Shown: one piece after another, positions 48,533 to 62,049 of the stretch | Position numbering within the stretch: the stretch's first letter is position 1 | Layout of the letters: each line of letters opens with the position of its first letter | Assembly (NCBI RefSeq): GCF_041296385.1 | Contig: NC_091033.1 | Location: forward strand, 15,954,501-16,018,500 | Source of the DNA: Aphelocoma coerulescens | Lineage: Eukaryota; Chordata; Aves; Passeriformes; Corvidae | Direction of reading: 5' to 3' | DNA length: 64,000 bases | The notes under the pieces: generated by a model | The model's database searches: none | The model's input: the letters and a program-made list of their open reading frames with translations, nothing else | Told to the model about the DNA's origin: nothing | Program-made: the position numbers and the translations under genes

Positions 48533-48577
48533 TGGAAATCTAGCCTTGGATGCTGTTGGAAATCTAGCCTCAGATGC
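48533..48577. repeat. Near-tandem duplication, 24-bp period
   Basis: TGGAAATCTAGCCT occurs at 48533 and 48557, each followed by a similar GATGC sequence. Confidence 0.9.
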
Positions 48578-50821
48578 ACTTAGCCACCTCGCCTGTGGAT
48601 CACCAGGGGTGCAGGTACTCTGTATAATGCAGTATAACTAAGCTAGCTCCAAATGGGATTCCTTGAGTACTGGAAGCAGTGTTACCTGTGTTAGTGACCT
48701 GATATGAGCTCTGCATGAATCTATTTGGTAGGTCTTTGTTCTAATGTGCTTAAATTACTTTGAACTAGTTTGGGTATTTCTAAATGGAGCTATGCTCTGT
48801 GGACACAGGTACTCTGGATTTTGCAGAGTCTCTGCACTCTTGGAATTAGCTCTTGTAGACCAGGATAATGTATTTTTATATGCTTCATAAATACATTTGG
48901 ATATCTCAGTTTAATTTTTTGAGGGGGAGCTGAAATTTCATCTCGGAAGTTGTATTGATTTCACTGGAAGCAGAGAGTTATACAAATTGGATGTCCAAAT
49001 GAAATTTCAGAATTAAGATGTCTTCAAATTGGAATCTTTTCTATTTTCTTCTCTCCAACTGACTGACCTAGCAAAATCTTAAATGTTTGTGAAGACTTTG
49101 GAAGATAACCAAGTGAAAACTATAATATACATAGTGTTCTGAAAAAAACCAAAGCATGGTGAGGCTACTAACTTGAAACTGATTTATTTTCAGATTTTTC
49201 TTCAGATAACTAATGATAAAATAGGTCTTTTCTGCCACTGTAACATAACAGAAAACCATTTTTTGGTATTTAATGCCGTGTTGCAGTTGTTGACACTGGC
49301 TTCACACTACAGGAATTTTTGGAACTATTAGTGAGCAGTCAAGCCAAGCTGAAAGCAACTATTCTGATGAATGACATCTTAAAGCAGAAAGAATGTTTGT
49401 TAATAACTTAAGGCATTGCCGCTAGAAAGGGAAAACAGGATTTACGGGCTATTCATAATACTAATTTCTGGAAGGTGGTATGTGTGGGGGCATGCTGCCT
49501 GTGTGTATGTGTTACAAATTTAAAGTTATTTAGTGAACCCAGAGTCAAAAGAGGGCAAAGCTAAAACTTTGAAGGCTTCTGATGTTTTCTGTGACTATTG
49601 TGGTGGATAAAGCTAAGTTAGTCCCTTGCTTTAATTGCATGTGTGAAGAAAAAGGGGACTATATGGTAAGGAAATTTTATATCAGAAGCAGAGAAGTCAT
49701 TAACACTAAATTTGAGGTCTTGATTTAAATGTTAGAGTATGCTAAGCTGATTCATCTTCATCAGCTAATGTGTAGTTAGATGCTATTCTGCATTACTAAA
49801 TAAACACACTTTAGGCAGCCTCTTAGGGCAAGATGGTTGGTGCTGAGCACCTAACATCCATTGGAAACAGCTGTTGCAAAGTGGTGTTGATTTAAAACAA
49901 ACCTAAACCAGGGTCAGAATTTTCCAGTGTGTTGATTATCCTTATAGACGTGTGTTTGTAGCAATATAAATTTAAATACCTCATTGACACTTGTGTGTAG
50001 CACATATGTCACCTCCTAAGGAATGCAGTGTAGTTATGTGGTGTAGTATTAAATGAATTTTTCAGTTGTGCTTTTGAATTAAAAAAAAAATAATCCCCAA
50101 ACTAAACCTGAAATAAAATTTGAAACTGTCATAGGTAAGGACAGTTAAATATCTTTTGAACATCTGGTCTCTGTTTTAAAAAAAATCTGCTCTGGATTTA
50201 TCTCAGTGACTCAGTTAATTTGACTCTTGATCACACTTCTAATTTTTATTTTCTGGTGAGATAGTCTCCGTTACAATTAGCAGATTAGGATTTTAAAACA
50301 CTGAATTACAATAAGCCAGTTTTTATACTCTTGATTTTTGCTATTTCCTATCCCTTCCATATATGCTGTGAGAAAAATGAACTGTCTAGTTTTGATTTGT
50401 TTTACACAACACAAACTAAGCTTATTAAGTCCAAGTCAATGCAAATGAAATGTTTGAGCATATGTCGGCTTCCCAGAAAATTGTATTGTGTAATCCTGTA
50501 TGTCACTGTTCTGAGAAGCTGAAGAAATGTTTCCAGTAGAGGAATCAGTCAGAAGAAATGAATCATGATCTGTGGGGAGATCAAGGGGGGGAAAAAAAAA
50601 AGGCAAAAATAATGTCCTCTATAAATTAGTTTACCTTTGAGTGAACTCCGGCTACCTCTAGAAAGGTTATAACCTAGAATAGACCTTGATACTGCAAACC
50701 AGTATTCAAATTGTTTGCTGTATTCATTTTCTGTACTTGGCTGACACAGAAGGAAAGATCATCAGCTGGGGAAGAGCTTCCTTTGAACATTTGATCCCAG
50801 ATTCTCTTCCTGCTTTTACAG

Positions 50822-50835
50822 TAGCCTTAGGAAGA
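50822..50835 (+). other. Possible 14-base microexon
   Basis: A strong acceptor (TTCTCTTCCTGCTTTTACAG) ends at 50821. Only 14 bases later AAGA is followed by GTAAGTG, a strong donor. The pair would make a 14-base exon. Such pairs also arise by chance or serve as decoys in long introns. Confidence 0.2.
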
Positions 50836-51689
50836 GTAAGTGTCTGATTCCACTAGCTTAAATGCATTTCTAGTATTGCATTGTGTTCTGAAGGAAATAG
50901 TCCAAGTTTACTTATTCTATTATATTATCTGTAATTAAAGAAAAAAAAATGTTGTTCTGTATTATCTTCTTTCCTTTGTAAGCATGTATTCTGTAGAAAC
51001 CACTAACAGAGAAGTTACTGCACTTCAAGTGGAAACCTCTTGCAGAAGATGTCAGCTGTTTTTTGTGGTAGAAGCCTTAAATGGAGTTCCAAGCTGAAAT
51101 TATTTACTGCAGATAGGAACTTGTCATTTTATTTCTGAAGTAGGATTTAATCATTGTATTACAGTAATCCTATTCATGGTGCCTAAGTTGCAGAAAATAC
51201 AAGGCTGAGCTAAAAATCACTTCCAATACAAGCACTTCCAGTACAAATTTTGCTGCAAATTCTTCTGATTTGTCAATGTGTAGACTTCTACTTGAGTAAC
51301 TTGATTTGTCTTTCCTTCTTTAGAAAAACTTGTGTGACGATTTTGAAGTGGTTAGTCTCTTTACATGACAGAAAAGAAGAGAGAGAGCATGCCGCAGTAG
51401 CCACTTTCCTAGCTATATTCATATTTACGTTGTAGGGGGCACAACGTTATCCATTTCTACCTTACTAAATAGGCCAAGGATGTTGCGTATCTGTTTCAAG
51501 ACTTTATTTTGGGGTGGGTTTATAAGCGGTTTTATCATGCATATAATGAAGGTGGTGAAAACATATTTTGAAAAATGCAGTACCTCAGTTTATATCAGCA
51601 GAAATTGGAAAATAACTTGGCTTGTATTTTATTGGTCTAATTAAAAATTACCTGTTTAAGAATCTCAAAAGTAAAGATAGTACTGGACC

Positions 51690-51830
51690 ACTGCGGCTAA
51701 GTAACATCTTGGCCTAATCCAGTACTCTTATTCTTACACCAAGGCAGTTACAGAGACCTGTCAAGCTCAGTGTTTTATCTCTTGTTGCAGCTGATAATAG
51801 GCACTCTAGTGTGTAATAAGAATACAGACA
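51690..51830 (+). repeat. Possible ancient CR1/L3-type LINE fragment
   Basis: GGACCACTGCGG, then TTGGCCTAATCCAGTACTC and later AATAGGCACTC resemble the conserved 3' region of old amniote L3/CR1 elements (GGTCCATCTAGCCCAGTA-type). Diverged; recognised by shape only. Confidence 0.35.
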
Positions 51831-54800
51831 TAAAGAGGTATGATACTGACAAGTCCCTATGGCTCAGCAAGTTCTACAAGTTCTACTGGGTTTACGTGTC
51901 ACAATTAGTAATCTTAATGGATTTTTTTTGCCTATAAATGTATGTTTTCACTAAATTGAACCTGTACTACTGTTTTAACAATTCGTGACAATTTATGTTT
52001 GGATTGCGCTTTTCACAAAGATTTTGAAGCTTTTTTCTGGGTGGTAGTTCACTGTTTTGAGCTTTGTGTTGAGTATGGATCAATAAGGTGGTATGAAGAG
52101 AAGGGAACTAACTTGAGGATATATGCGTGACTATGATTAGAATAGGATTGTTTAGGAAAAAAGCTGAAAAAGAGAGAAAATTGTTAGAAAAATGTCAGGT
52201 TGAAACATAACATTTCCAATGAAAGAAAACACTTAATGATTCTCTGATTTAGGAAAACAGTACTTGTTAATTTAAAACTGTAGTCTAAGTCCCATGTAAA
52301 CTTTGTATTCAGAAGCAGCAGCAATTAGAATTGCTTATCTGATGACCTATGAATGTGTTTGGTATATTGTGAAGGTTATTGTGTTCGAGTTGGAATATGG
52401 TAAGGATTTCTTTGACTCTTAGTAGGCATAGAGCTGAGGCACTTAATAAACTGTTTTCCCAGAAAGCCTTTTATGGGTTGATTTACTACTGTGTTGTAAA
52501 AAAAAATCTCAGGAGTGTAGTAACATTTAGCTGGCTATAAATTTTAGATTTTACTGAACATTGTGTGTCATCTGTTGGAGGATGGGGTGAAAACAAATTC
52601 CAAACAATGACACTAAAGCATATGGTGTGGAAACCATTTTGTGTTGGGGGATGATTTGTTTGGGGGTTCTTTTGATGTCTAAACGCTATTATGTTTTACA
52701 TCATCTGCTCTAGAAACCCTGTGCTGCAGAAATTGTACATTCACATGATGATGAAGTTAGACTGAATAGTACTACAGAATGGAGTTTTGTTAAACACTGG
52801 TTTTATTTTTTTATTTTCAATTCTGATCTTGATGCAAGTTTTGGAAAGAGAACTCATGAGAGTTCTCAAGAGAACACATTTCTGTAGCTTGCATGAAGTG
52901 AAGAAAAGTGATAGGTTTGTAAGTTACTAATGCAGGTGCTATATGTTTCTGAATTTTAGGAAATCTACATGTAATAAAAATTTTGCTGCAGAGAATTAAA
53001 AGTCTTGAAGTTCTTGCTTTAGATCTATTTATTTTTGTATTCTATCTAATCCTGTTTCAAGGCCTTAAGATCAACCTACTTAAAAAAAAGTGAATCAACG
53101 CCACTGATTTGAAATCCATTATACTTAAGAGCAAAACCAAAGAGTGTTATTTTGCTTTTTTCTTTGAGCTGTTTAGACTGGGATTTTTTAAGCTTTCCTA
53201 CAGTTGTGCAAGATAATTAAATGATTCATGAGATAATTTAATTTCTAGTAGGTGGAGCTTTCAGAAAATCGCCTAACAGCAGAAGAGTTTGTAATGATAT
53301 GCAAACCTCTCTTAAGTATGGCTGCTGATATTGGGCTGTTCCTTGCCACCTTTATTTTTTTGAGCTGTGGTTTGTTAATATATTAGCTATACATCCATTT
53401 TGTTGTGAAAAATGTGATCTTATACCTCTATGAGGGCAGGGTTTTTTCTCTTGAAAATTGTACCTTTGGCTTTTTACCTTCCGCTCTGTACATCTTAGTG
53501 TTCTATTCATGCCTTGCAAAGCTTTAAATAGAACTTGCTGTTTGTGTCTTTCCTGAATCATGCATTCATCAGCATGTGTGATATATTATTAATCTTTAAT
53601 CTAAGGATTCAAGTATTGTCACAGAAAACATGCATCTTAACCTCTTCTAATATTGCCAAGATCGGAAAAAAGATACCAAAATAATAAATTTCACTTCTTT
53701 TTCTTATGAGTGTTTTAGAACAAAATAAAATTGCTCTGTTCATACTTATGAAAGCTTATAAACTGGGGAACAGGTGGGAAAACCATATTTATGGAGGATG
53801 ATGGGATACACAGTTGCTTGGTTTAACATTGTTCTACCACTAAGAACTACCTGCCATGAGTTGAAGCTCAAGTACTCACATCATAAAGTACTCGTTTTGT
53901 TTCTGTGGATGTATTGTAAGCAATACTAACTATAGAAGGAGGAAAGACTGAATTTTGGGAAGCTTCAGTAAAACCTCTTGTGGTGTACTGAACTTTAATA
54001 ATGTCCCATGAATTTCGTGTGCTCGTGTTGTGAGCGAAGATGCAGGAAACCAAAATGCTGAAGTCTACAAAGTGTCTACAAAACTTTCAAGAAATTGTCC
54101 AGATGTGTTCTTACTCTAATCTTTAGTTTAGTTTACTCATGTAAGACAGTTATTAAGTGTGGCCACTTGGACTTTTTGTAAGCTGGATCTAGGCTCAGCT
54201 TGATTCTGATTCAGTCTTTTTTTCAATTTCTTCCTTTTTCCCAATGTTTGTAAGGTAGACTTTTTTTTCTTTTTTAAAAAAAGTTATTATAAGGCCTAAA
54301 AAGTCCCATTTATAGACAGTAGGGACTCTATAAAAAGAAAATAAGGTCGAATTCAAAATTCTGCCAAATTTTGTATGGTGTTAAGTTCCTTCTCTCAGTT
54401 GTTGCAACTAATTTTAGTACAAATGTTGAGATGACCTGTTGATTTTCAGATAAATGTTTGTTTTCTGCAGACTGATAATTCAGTGAAATTTATGAATGAT
54501 AATTTAGGAATTTGGTGTAAAATAAATACAAATCGTCAAATAGAACTGGATCACTTTAGAGTGCAAATGCTAGAGTATGGTAATACTCATACAGTGAATA
54601 TGGAATAGAGAAGATATAGAGCCCTATTGTGTAGTTGCTACAATCGAGCTATTGGAGTGACAATTTTAAGATGGTTAAACACATGCTATTGCAAAGCAGA
54701 ATAACTTTTGGAGATGAGATGTTTTAAAGTCACCTTTATATGAAGTTAAGGGGAGAAACGGGTGAAAGGACATAAAGAAAAATTTGAAGCTTTTGGGCTT

Positions 54801-54918
54801 TTCTGCCATGTATCCTCTTCACCATTGCTATCCTGATCCCATTCTGGGACTTCGATTCTGACTGGCAGTGCCTACCTACTGCAAATCCTGTAGTTTGACC
54901 TCAAGGGCTTGTAACATT

Positions 54919-54949
54919 AGAGATCAATATGTTCAGAGATCAATATGTT
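54919..54949. repeat. Tandem duplication, 16-bp period
   Basis: AGAGATCAATATGTT occurs at 54919-54933 and 54935-54949. Confidence 0.95.
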
Positions 54950-57900
54950 TACATGAGTTAAGTGTTTGAGGTGGGTGCGTGTGTGGGATTCTTATGTGTG
55001 GGGGGCCATTGGGAGGTTTCCAGGTCAGGGAGGAGTGAGAGGTGCAGGAATCTTGGTGTGGGACAGAAGCATGCTACCTGGGATATTCAGCTGAAGCAGA
55101 GCTGGGACAGTGACCTCAGTTTAAGTAGAAAATGTAGCTGCTGTAAATGGAAATGGCTGTTCAGAGAGCTGCAAGGGGATAGGCCTGTACCACCACATAG
55201 TTTTGTTCTAATGCTTGGCTGGGGTGTGCAGAAATCATTCCTTTGGCTGCTGAGCTGTAAATGTTTGCAACCTTGACATTAGGGGTAAGAGAGGGTTTTC
55301 TTCCCCTCGCCCCACCCCTCCCTTCAATTGTTGCCATCTGAGCAAGAGAAGATACTGTATTTATGTACAAAAATGCATTATTTAGGTATTGATTAATTAT
55401 ATGTGGTGTGAAAAATACAATTTAGATGAAGCTACAATATTCAAATGGAATTATTTTATTTTCAAAGTCATTTTTGGTAAAGAAATACTTGCCTAGTAAT
55501 TTGCTGGTTTAGTTATAAAAATTCCTGGGTGCAGGGGTCACCCTTGTTGCAAAACTTATTCTCAAGTCTAGCACAGATTTGACTTTGACTTATTTTTCAC
55601 TTTAACTTTGGATTTTGTATTGAATAGGAGTTTGTTGACTCTGGATCCTTATTACCTGTTGGTTACTTTTACTGAAAATGGAGTATTTCAGATTAAAATG
55701 GCATTTTAGAAGGAAAATGTTCAGTTTAAGTCAAAATTTTAGTGCCACATGTTCCACCTAAAATTTTGGTCTGCTCACCCGCACCATTCAACTACTCTGG
55801 TTTGTTTTCTATGTGTAATTATTTACTAGTGCACCTTGTCTGCTGCCACTTCTGATCTTTTTGGTTTTTTTCCTTGCACAGTGGCAGAAGAGGGGAAAAT
55901 GTTAAGAACAAGGGACTAGCTATAAACATGATAGCAGCCATGGAAATTAAGATCTTTTTCGTTCTCTCTAACCTAGACCTAGTTGGTAGTCTCTCAATTT
56001 AACCTGATATGACTACAGGATTCTCGATAATTCATGCAGTCTTTCCAAACCCTCTTCTTTAGTGCAGACTGATGCAAATCTGTTGGCTACAAACAGGTTC
56101 TAAATGTTTATTTAGTATTGCCAATTCTTGCAATGTTTGGGCTATTGGACCTCTTATGTTAGAGCTGCAGAGGTATTTTGTTCGTCAGAGACTGTATTGA
56201 GACAAAATACTTGCATATGTTATTTAGGTGCTGATCAGACCCATTAAAACATAATGGTTTGGTTTTTTTCTTAACCCACGTAACATTTTTTTTAAGACTT
56301 GTGTTTTGACTACTTTCTTGCAAACCCTGTTTTGGAGGAAAAGCTTACTTAAATATTTTCCAGTGTAGTAAAAAAAAAAGGGGGGATGACAAAAACCTCA
56401 GACTGTATACAGTGTTAAATATTCAGTATTTGTGCATGTATTTGAATACTTAGATTCAGAACCATTTAAGTTGTGTGCATGTGTGTGTATACAGTGTACT
56501 TTGTTTCATCAGAATAATGTGAAATTAGTTAAAAGTGGTATGAATCATGGCAGACATGGTGCCCTGGTATCTAAGATACATCAGCATGCTGATAAGTTAC
56601 TTACTTTCCTGCTGTGAGAACTGGTTGCTGTATTTGATTCTTTAGCTGAATGCAAACTAAATTAAATCTGCAGTGACCTATATTGTGCTCTAGCTAATGA
56701 CCCAGTTAACCTCTGGTTAATTTTCTGTCTCTTGGTGTCCTGGGAACAGGGACATGTTTATTTCAGTTACCACAAACCTTTAGAAATGTGTCACTGGCAT
56801 TTATTATTCCAGAGCTCTGTGTTTTAACAGAAATTAGCTAATGGGCCATGGGGGTCTGCAGAAGTTGTAGAATGCCAATGAGGAGCTCTCTTTCATTTTT
56901 CCTCCACCCTGATTTACATGACTAAGCTTTTAGCTTTTCTTGATTTTTTGTTTTGTTTCTTGAGTATTGATCTGTCTCCTGTGGAGGAAACAAGCTATTT
57001 GCTTAAAGTGCAGGAGGACATTACTGCTGGCAGCTTCCCAGGAGCTCCCCTCTTTTTCATGCTTTAAATTAAACTAGAACCAGTACAGATGTTGGTAGGG
57101 AAGTTTGTAACTGATGCAATTCTATTATTGCATGGCTGTGTTATGCAAATAAGTCTGAATATAACCACAAAATAATAACGAAGATCTTGTCTTAAGGGCA
57201 GATCTGAATACTGCTTTTCTGGTGCAAATGAGATTCTCTGGCACCTGGGTGGGCTCATGCATGAAGTATATATTCTTTTTAAGGAAGTGAAATTATACAG
57301 CAATCAGTTGAAAAAGGTGGAATGATTATTCACACCAATTTGTAGTAGCAGTTCATACTGTCTGTGTCACAGATCTATTAAGTAATGCATAGTCCAAAAC
57401 AACCTGAGTGTTTTCTGACAATTAGATACATCGAGTGTTTACAGGGTGAGGCCTTGAGAAACAGCTGCTCTGGAGCCAATCCTTTCTGCACTGTCTGTTC
57501 CTTGAAGTTTTTACCACAGATTTCCTTTGGAGATAAAATCTTTACTTATTTTTTGTTTTGCCTGTGGCAGCAAGAGCATCTAGAAACAACTTACTGAATA
57601 CTCTGCAAAAAGCAGACAGAAACACTTCTACAGCAATCCTGAGTCCTGTGTTGGCCATGCAAACAGATGGGTTTGGTGGGGGAGTGTGGAATTTTGGGCT
57701 GTTATAGGACACTGATTCAGACACTTGTTTTTGTTTGGGACTTCTTATGACATAAGAGTTGTTTCTGGATGATTATACGTTACAAATATGCAATATCAAG
57801 AGGGACAGGTGAAATTTCCATTAACAGATTCTTGGGAACTTGGTCTGTTCAGTCGGGTGGCTTAGAGCACCACACCAAATAAGCAGTGTCTGCTTGGTGT

Positions 57901-58731
57901 ATGCCTTGGGTATGTTCTGCAATTTTGCTAGAGATCAGCTGCCTCCACCAACTGGGGAGAACTGGCATATGCTGTTATCTGTCCTCATTTCCTTGTTACC
58001 TGTAAAATACATTGAACATAATAAAAACATTCCTGTGGCAGGAAGCTTTATTGCTTGCTGTGAAACCACTGCCATCCAAGTGGGACTTTGCATATATTCT
58101 ACCTGGTGGTTAAACCAATTTTTTCCTCTATTCTAAGAGCCTGTATGTAAAGGATCTGCCACATTGTATCCTCCTGGGCACTGCAGCCCTTTTTTTTTTT
58201 TAAGGGTGAGGAAGAAAAAGTGATTCTGTAGAAATAATACTGAAGTTGTGGTTTGTTATGTTGTTACAATGTGGCTTTGTGCCTAAATTTAAATGATGAA
58301 AATGTGTCCTGTGTTTTCCTGGGATTTTTGTTTTGTTTTTTTTTTTCTTATGGCAGCAGAAGAAGTAGAATACAGCCTCTGTCTTGTTCTAGTTTTCTTG
58401 AAAATTAAGTTGAAACAATAGGAATTTTAAGTTGTGAGATATTAAATCTCTCTCTCTCTACTAACTGGAGGATCTTGAAAATGAGAACTTTTTCTGTCAG
58501 TCATCTCAGAGTACAGGGAATTCTGTGTATAAAGGGAGCTGAAGTGCCCCACAGCTTAGTCCCTGCTCTTTTCTTTTTATGAGCTTATTCTGTCAGGGTC
58601 TGTTAGTTTTGGTATTGTTAGCTGTTTAACAGGATTTTGGACTTGGTGGTGGTCTCCATGGGTCCTTTCCCTATTTCAACTCTGAGTATTCCTACTGCTA
58701 GAGGCAAAAACCAACTGTGACTGAGAAGATT

Positions 58732-58754
58732 GGAATTACACACAGTGTAATTCC
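58732..58754. repeat. Perfect hairpin, 10-bp arms, 3-base loop
   Basis: GGAATTACAC, loop ACA, then GTGTAATTCC. It lies about 210 bases left of the exon at 58965. Confidence 0.9.
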
Positions 58755-58964
58755 CTTATTCATAAATTTATAGGGGAATTGCTTCTCTTGGTTAGTGGTT
58801 GAGAAGCACCAGATTGCAAGCTTTTGAAAGGGTGGATATATGCTTTTCAGATATTTCAAATCCTAAACTCAGCAATATCTCTTGTGTTTAAAAAGAAATT
58901 AATGAGAGAAGTTATTCCTGTATAAATATAGCTAAAGTTTCTATTAATTTGTACAAATTTTCAG

Positions 58965-59031
58965 TTGCTGCTATTAAGCCAGGAGGAACTTTTTCAAATT
59001 GAAGGCTGAACCTGAATTCCTTCAAGACCAG
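58965..59031 (+). other. Noncoding internal exon of the plus-strand gene
   Basis: A clear acceptor (AAATTTTCAG, ending 58964) and a consensus donor (GACCAG followed by GTAAGA, GT at 59032) bound 67 bases. All three frames contain a stop and there is no ATG, so it fits a 5' untranslated exon spliced to the CpG-island first exon 20 kb upstream. The gene is not identifiable from this. Its coding part would lie to the right of the window. It could instead be a lncRNA exon. Confidence 0.5.
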
Positions 59032-59039
59032 GTAAGAAT

Positions 59040-62000
59040 ATACTGAGTTGATTATACTGTGTTGTGGATAATATTCTCATGTGGTATGTGTTCAGATTAA
59101 GTTTTGTGAGTAGAAATAATTTTGCCCTCTTGTTGATGGGGCAATCTGGCATCATGCATTCATTTATCACAAATAATTTCTGAGTACCTCACAATGCAAT
59201 GGACTTTTATGTGATTAACTTTTTAAGGTGAAGGTAGGGAAGCATGAGAATGACAGACAATGGAAAAAGTTGAAATATTTCTGAAACAGTATTTCAGAAA
59301 GAAATTTCAGAAATTCTCTTCACTGAATATGACTCTCATTGCACGTGCATTTACAAAAAGGGAAAAGATTTTAAAAAATATTTTGAATTATCACCAAAGA
59401 TTTCATATAGTACTTGATGAATATCATAATAAATAATATCTCTGAAATGCTTCTGTTCATAGAAAAGAAATTACATCCCTAACGGTTCTTAATTTCAATT
59501 ACTTAACCGAACTTATCAGAGACTCTGCTCTTGTGTTTGATTTCTTTCTTCAGTGCAACTTTGACACATGCAGGAAGGTTAACAGCCACTGCTTACATTC
59601 TGGGCACTTGAGGACACTTTAGATACTACCACTCTTTGTCTCAAAGGTCTGAAAATAATTTGCATAAATATTCTATAATATGGGTATGGTATGAAGAAGC
59701 TCGTCTCCTGTATTTGTGCCTGAAAGTAGTTCTGTTTGAAGTGCAAACACTAATGGAAAAAACAGTATGTTATTTTGAGAATAGATTTGTATTTAAAAGG
59801 GAAATATGTAAAAAACAGAATTGGGTTTTGATATTTTAAACATGACTATTAATGGCATTCATGAATCTACTTGTTTAGCCTGATGGATATAATTTCAAAA
59901 ACCTTCTTCTTAAACATTAAAATGTATATTGCCATACAGCTCTAGGGGTATGGACTACAGGAAATTAGTGCTGGCTGTTTATGGGTACTGATTCCATTAC
60001 TGTACCCAAGATCTCAATACATATTTAGTGTATTGAAATCTATCCTGTTACAGTTTTCTTTTTAAACAATATATCTAAAAACTCTGAAACAAAATACCAA
60101 GCTTTTAATTATCATCTGCCTCTTTTCCTCTTTTCTCTTCTTGGTGCTCCCTAATTGTTGTGAGCAGGACAACAATTAATCTGCCAAATAGTTTTCAACA
60201 CAGAGTGCAGACTTCAAGTGCCTTCTGTCAATCCACTTTTCTTCCAGGCAGAATTTAACAAGACATTGTGATCTCTCCAGGTACTGCAGATGCTCAATAC
60301 TGAAAAAAGAAACCTACCTCATATCACAGTGTTTTCCTAAACCAAATGCAATGCTAAAGCCTTTTTGAGAATGTTTATAGAAAGAATAAAGCATGGCTGT
60401 GTTGAATATTGTTGAATTAGTTTACATAGTTTCAGCCTTTAAATAGATGTAGAATAATTTGGATTTTTTTTCCCCCTATCCAACTGTCTTGAAGTCTGCA
60501 AAACTTCAGAATAACAAATTAATGAAAAATAGCAGATGCTTCCTGTAGAGAAATATCTGTAACTGGTTTTCTATTTTGGGAGAAAAATGTCTGTTCAAGT
60601 GGGAACAACAGTTGTTACAACTACTGGAAAGTACAGTAGGTATTTGTTAATGTCCACAGAATAACGCTGACATTTTCTCGCAAGTATACCTTTTGTCTTA
60701 AAGGATTTTCACAATAAAAATATCATACTCTGTAATACACATTTGACATGTGTCAAAATCAATATGCAAGGTATGTGGTTAAAAGATGAGTACAGTTGGT
60801 ATTTGAATATCAGTTATTATTGACACTGTTCCTATACTCTGTACACTTCGAGGCAATTAATGGCAGTGTTGCGATCCTTCAAGAAAAATTAATTGTCCCT
60901 GCTAATTCAGTTCCCATGCTTCATTCTTAACCCTGTTTTCTGATAGCCCAGCAGGTTCGGAGAGCTGGTGTTTGTTTATACAGAATGTTTCATTGCTTTG
61001 AGGGGAGGATGTGAACATTTAAAAATTCAGCAGCTGTTTCAGGTCACTTACAGCTTAAGCAGCTCTTTCATTTTGAATGATTTATTTAGTTGAGCTCTCA
61101 TTGAGACATTAGCAGTTTGCAGAGACTGTAGCCATGTGACGAAAAGATCCTAATTTGTCAGCTTGAGAGAAGGGGAGGTTTGTTTCTCGGAAAGAAACAT
61201 TCAGTTTCTCAGAAAGAAAAAAGCATTGGTTCCTTTTGTGGGTCTGACATGTTGGCTATCCCCAGATACAGTTTTGAAGGAAAGATGGCTATCAGCCATG
61301 CATTTGTGATTAGAGGCTGAAAAGTGGAGAAGGGGGGGGTGACTGTGTGAGGTTAAATGAAGGTAGCAGAGATTGGAATAGGATATTTCTTCTGAAAGAC
61401 GTGAGATGGTACATCTGTGCACATTTGATGCCTGAGAGGGAAAACTAGAGGGAGTTGTCAGAACTGTGAGCAGATATGAATATGAAGCTGAGCTTTCCCC
61501 CATTTTGAGAATAAGATACAAGTATAAAGTATATACCTCTTAACTGACTCACTTGCTATGGCAGTTCACAACAGTAGGAAGTTTGTCAGATGTATGGCAC
61601 AAAAATATAATTCAAAATGAGTTTGACAGTAATGCTGAAGTCATTAGATGCAAACCTCATCTGCAGGTGTAAATTGATAATTTCTAGAAATCAAGAAGAA
61701 TGATGGATGTCACCTGTATGTAAATTGTCATGCTTTGGCTGAACATGTATTATCAGGGTGATAGAGGGTTTCACCTTTTTTGAAATATCGCATCTTGGCA
61801 CTTGGAGGGAGTCGGACAAGAGCAGGATTAGATGATGGTGTTCCCATTGAGATAATGCTTTTTTAAGTGCCTATCCAGAAGCTAGTTGCATTTCAAATTG
61901 GTGATGCTTGTCCCTATGGATAAGAGTAGGTTTTATTGGCATACTTGTAGAATGTGATTCAAGTAATGCTATTGATAGATGTCTGTAGTTACTATTTGTA

Positions 62001-62045
62001 TAAAATTGCATTTAATAATCTTAGTGTTCCTTAATTATATTATTG
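59040..62045 (+). other. Presumed intron, no gene seen
   Basis: AT-rich. It holds a TTTCTGAAA / TTTCAGAAA inverted repeat at 59278-59300, a short TTTGACA inverted repeat near 60743-60758, and a run of G near 61331. The segment around 61000-61160 is less repetitive and could be a conserved noncoding element, which only alignment can show. Confidence 0.5.
59278..59300. repeat. Perfect inverted repeat, 9-bp arms
   Basis: TTTCTGAAA, spacer CAGTA, TTTCAGAAA; a further TTTCAGAAA-like copy follows at about 59305. The units resemble STAT/BCL6-type half-sites, but no function is implied. Confidence 0.85.
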
Positions 62046-62049
62046 ACCT

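Larger units (their letters stand above)
39410..58960 (+). other. Long presumed first intron(s), 20 kb
   Basis: Between the two supported exons there is no recognised coding sequence. Contents: a 13-bp-arm hairpin at 40251-40281, a poly-A at 40649-40668, GT- and T-rich tracts near 41825-41897, an A-rich tract near 45129-45178, small tandem duplications at 47618, 48533 and 54919, a possible ancient CR1/L3 fragment at about 51690-51830, and possible extra exons at 41423 and 50822. The 128-codon minus-strand frame at 46843-46457 has no domain and is probably chance. Confidence 0.5.
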
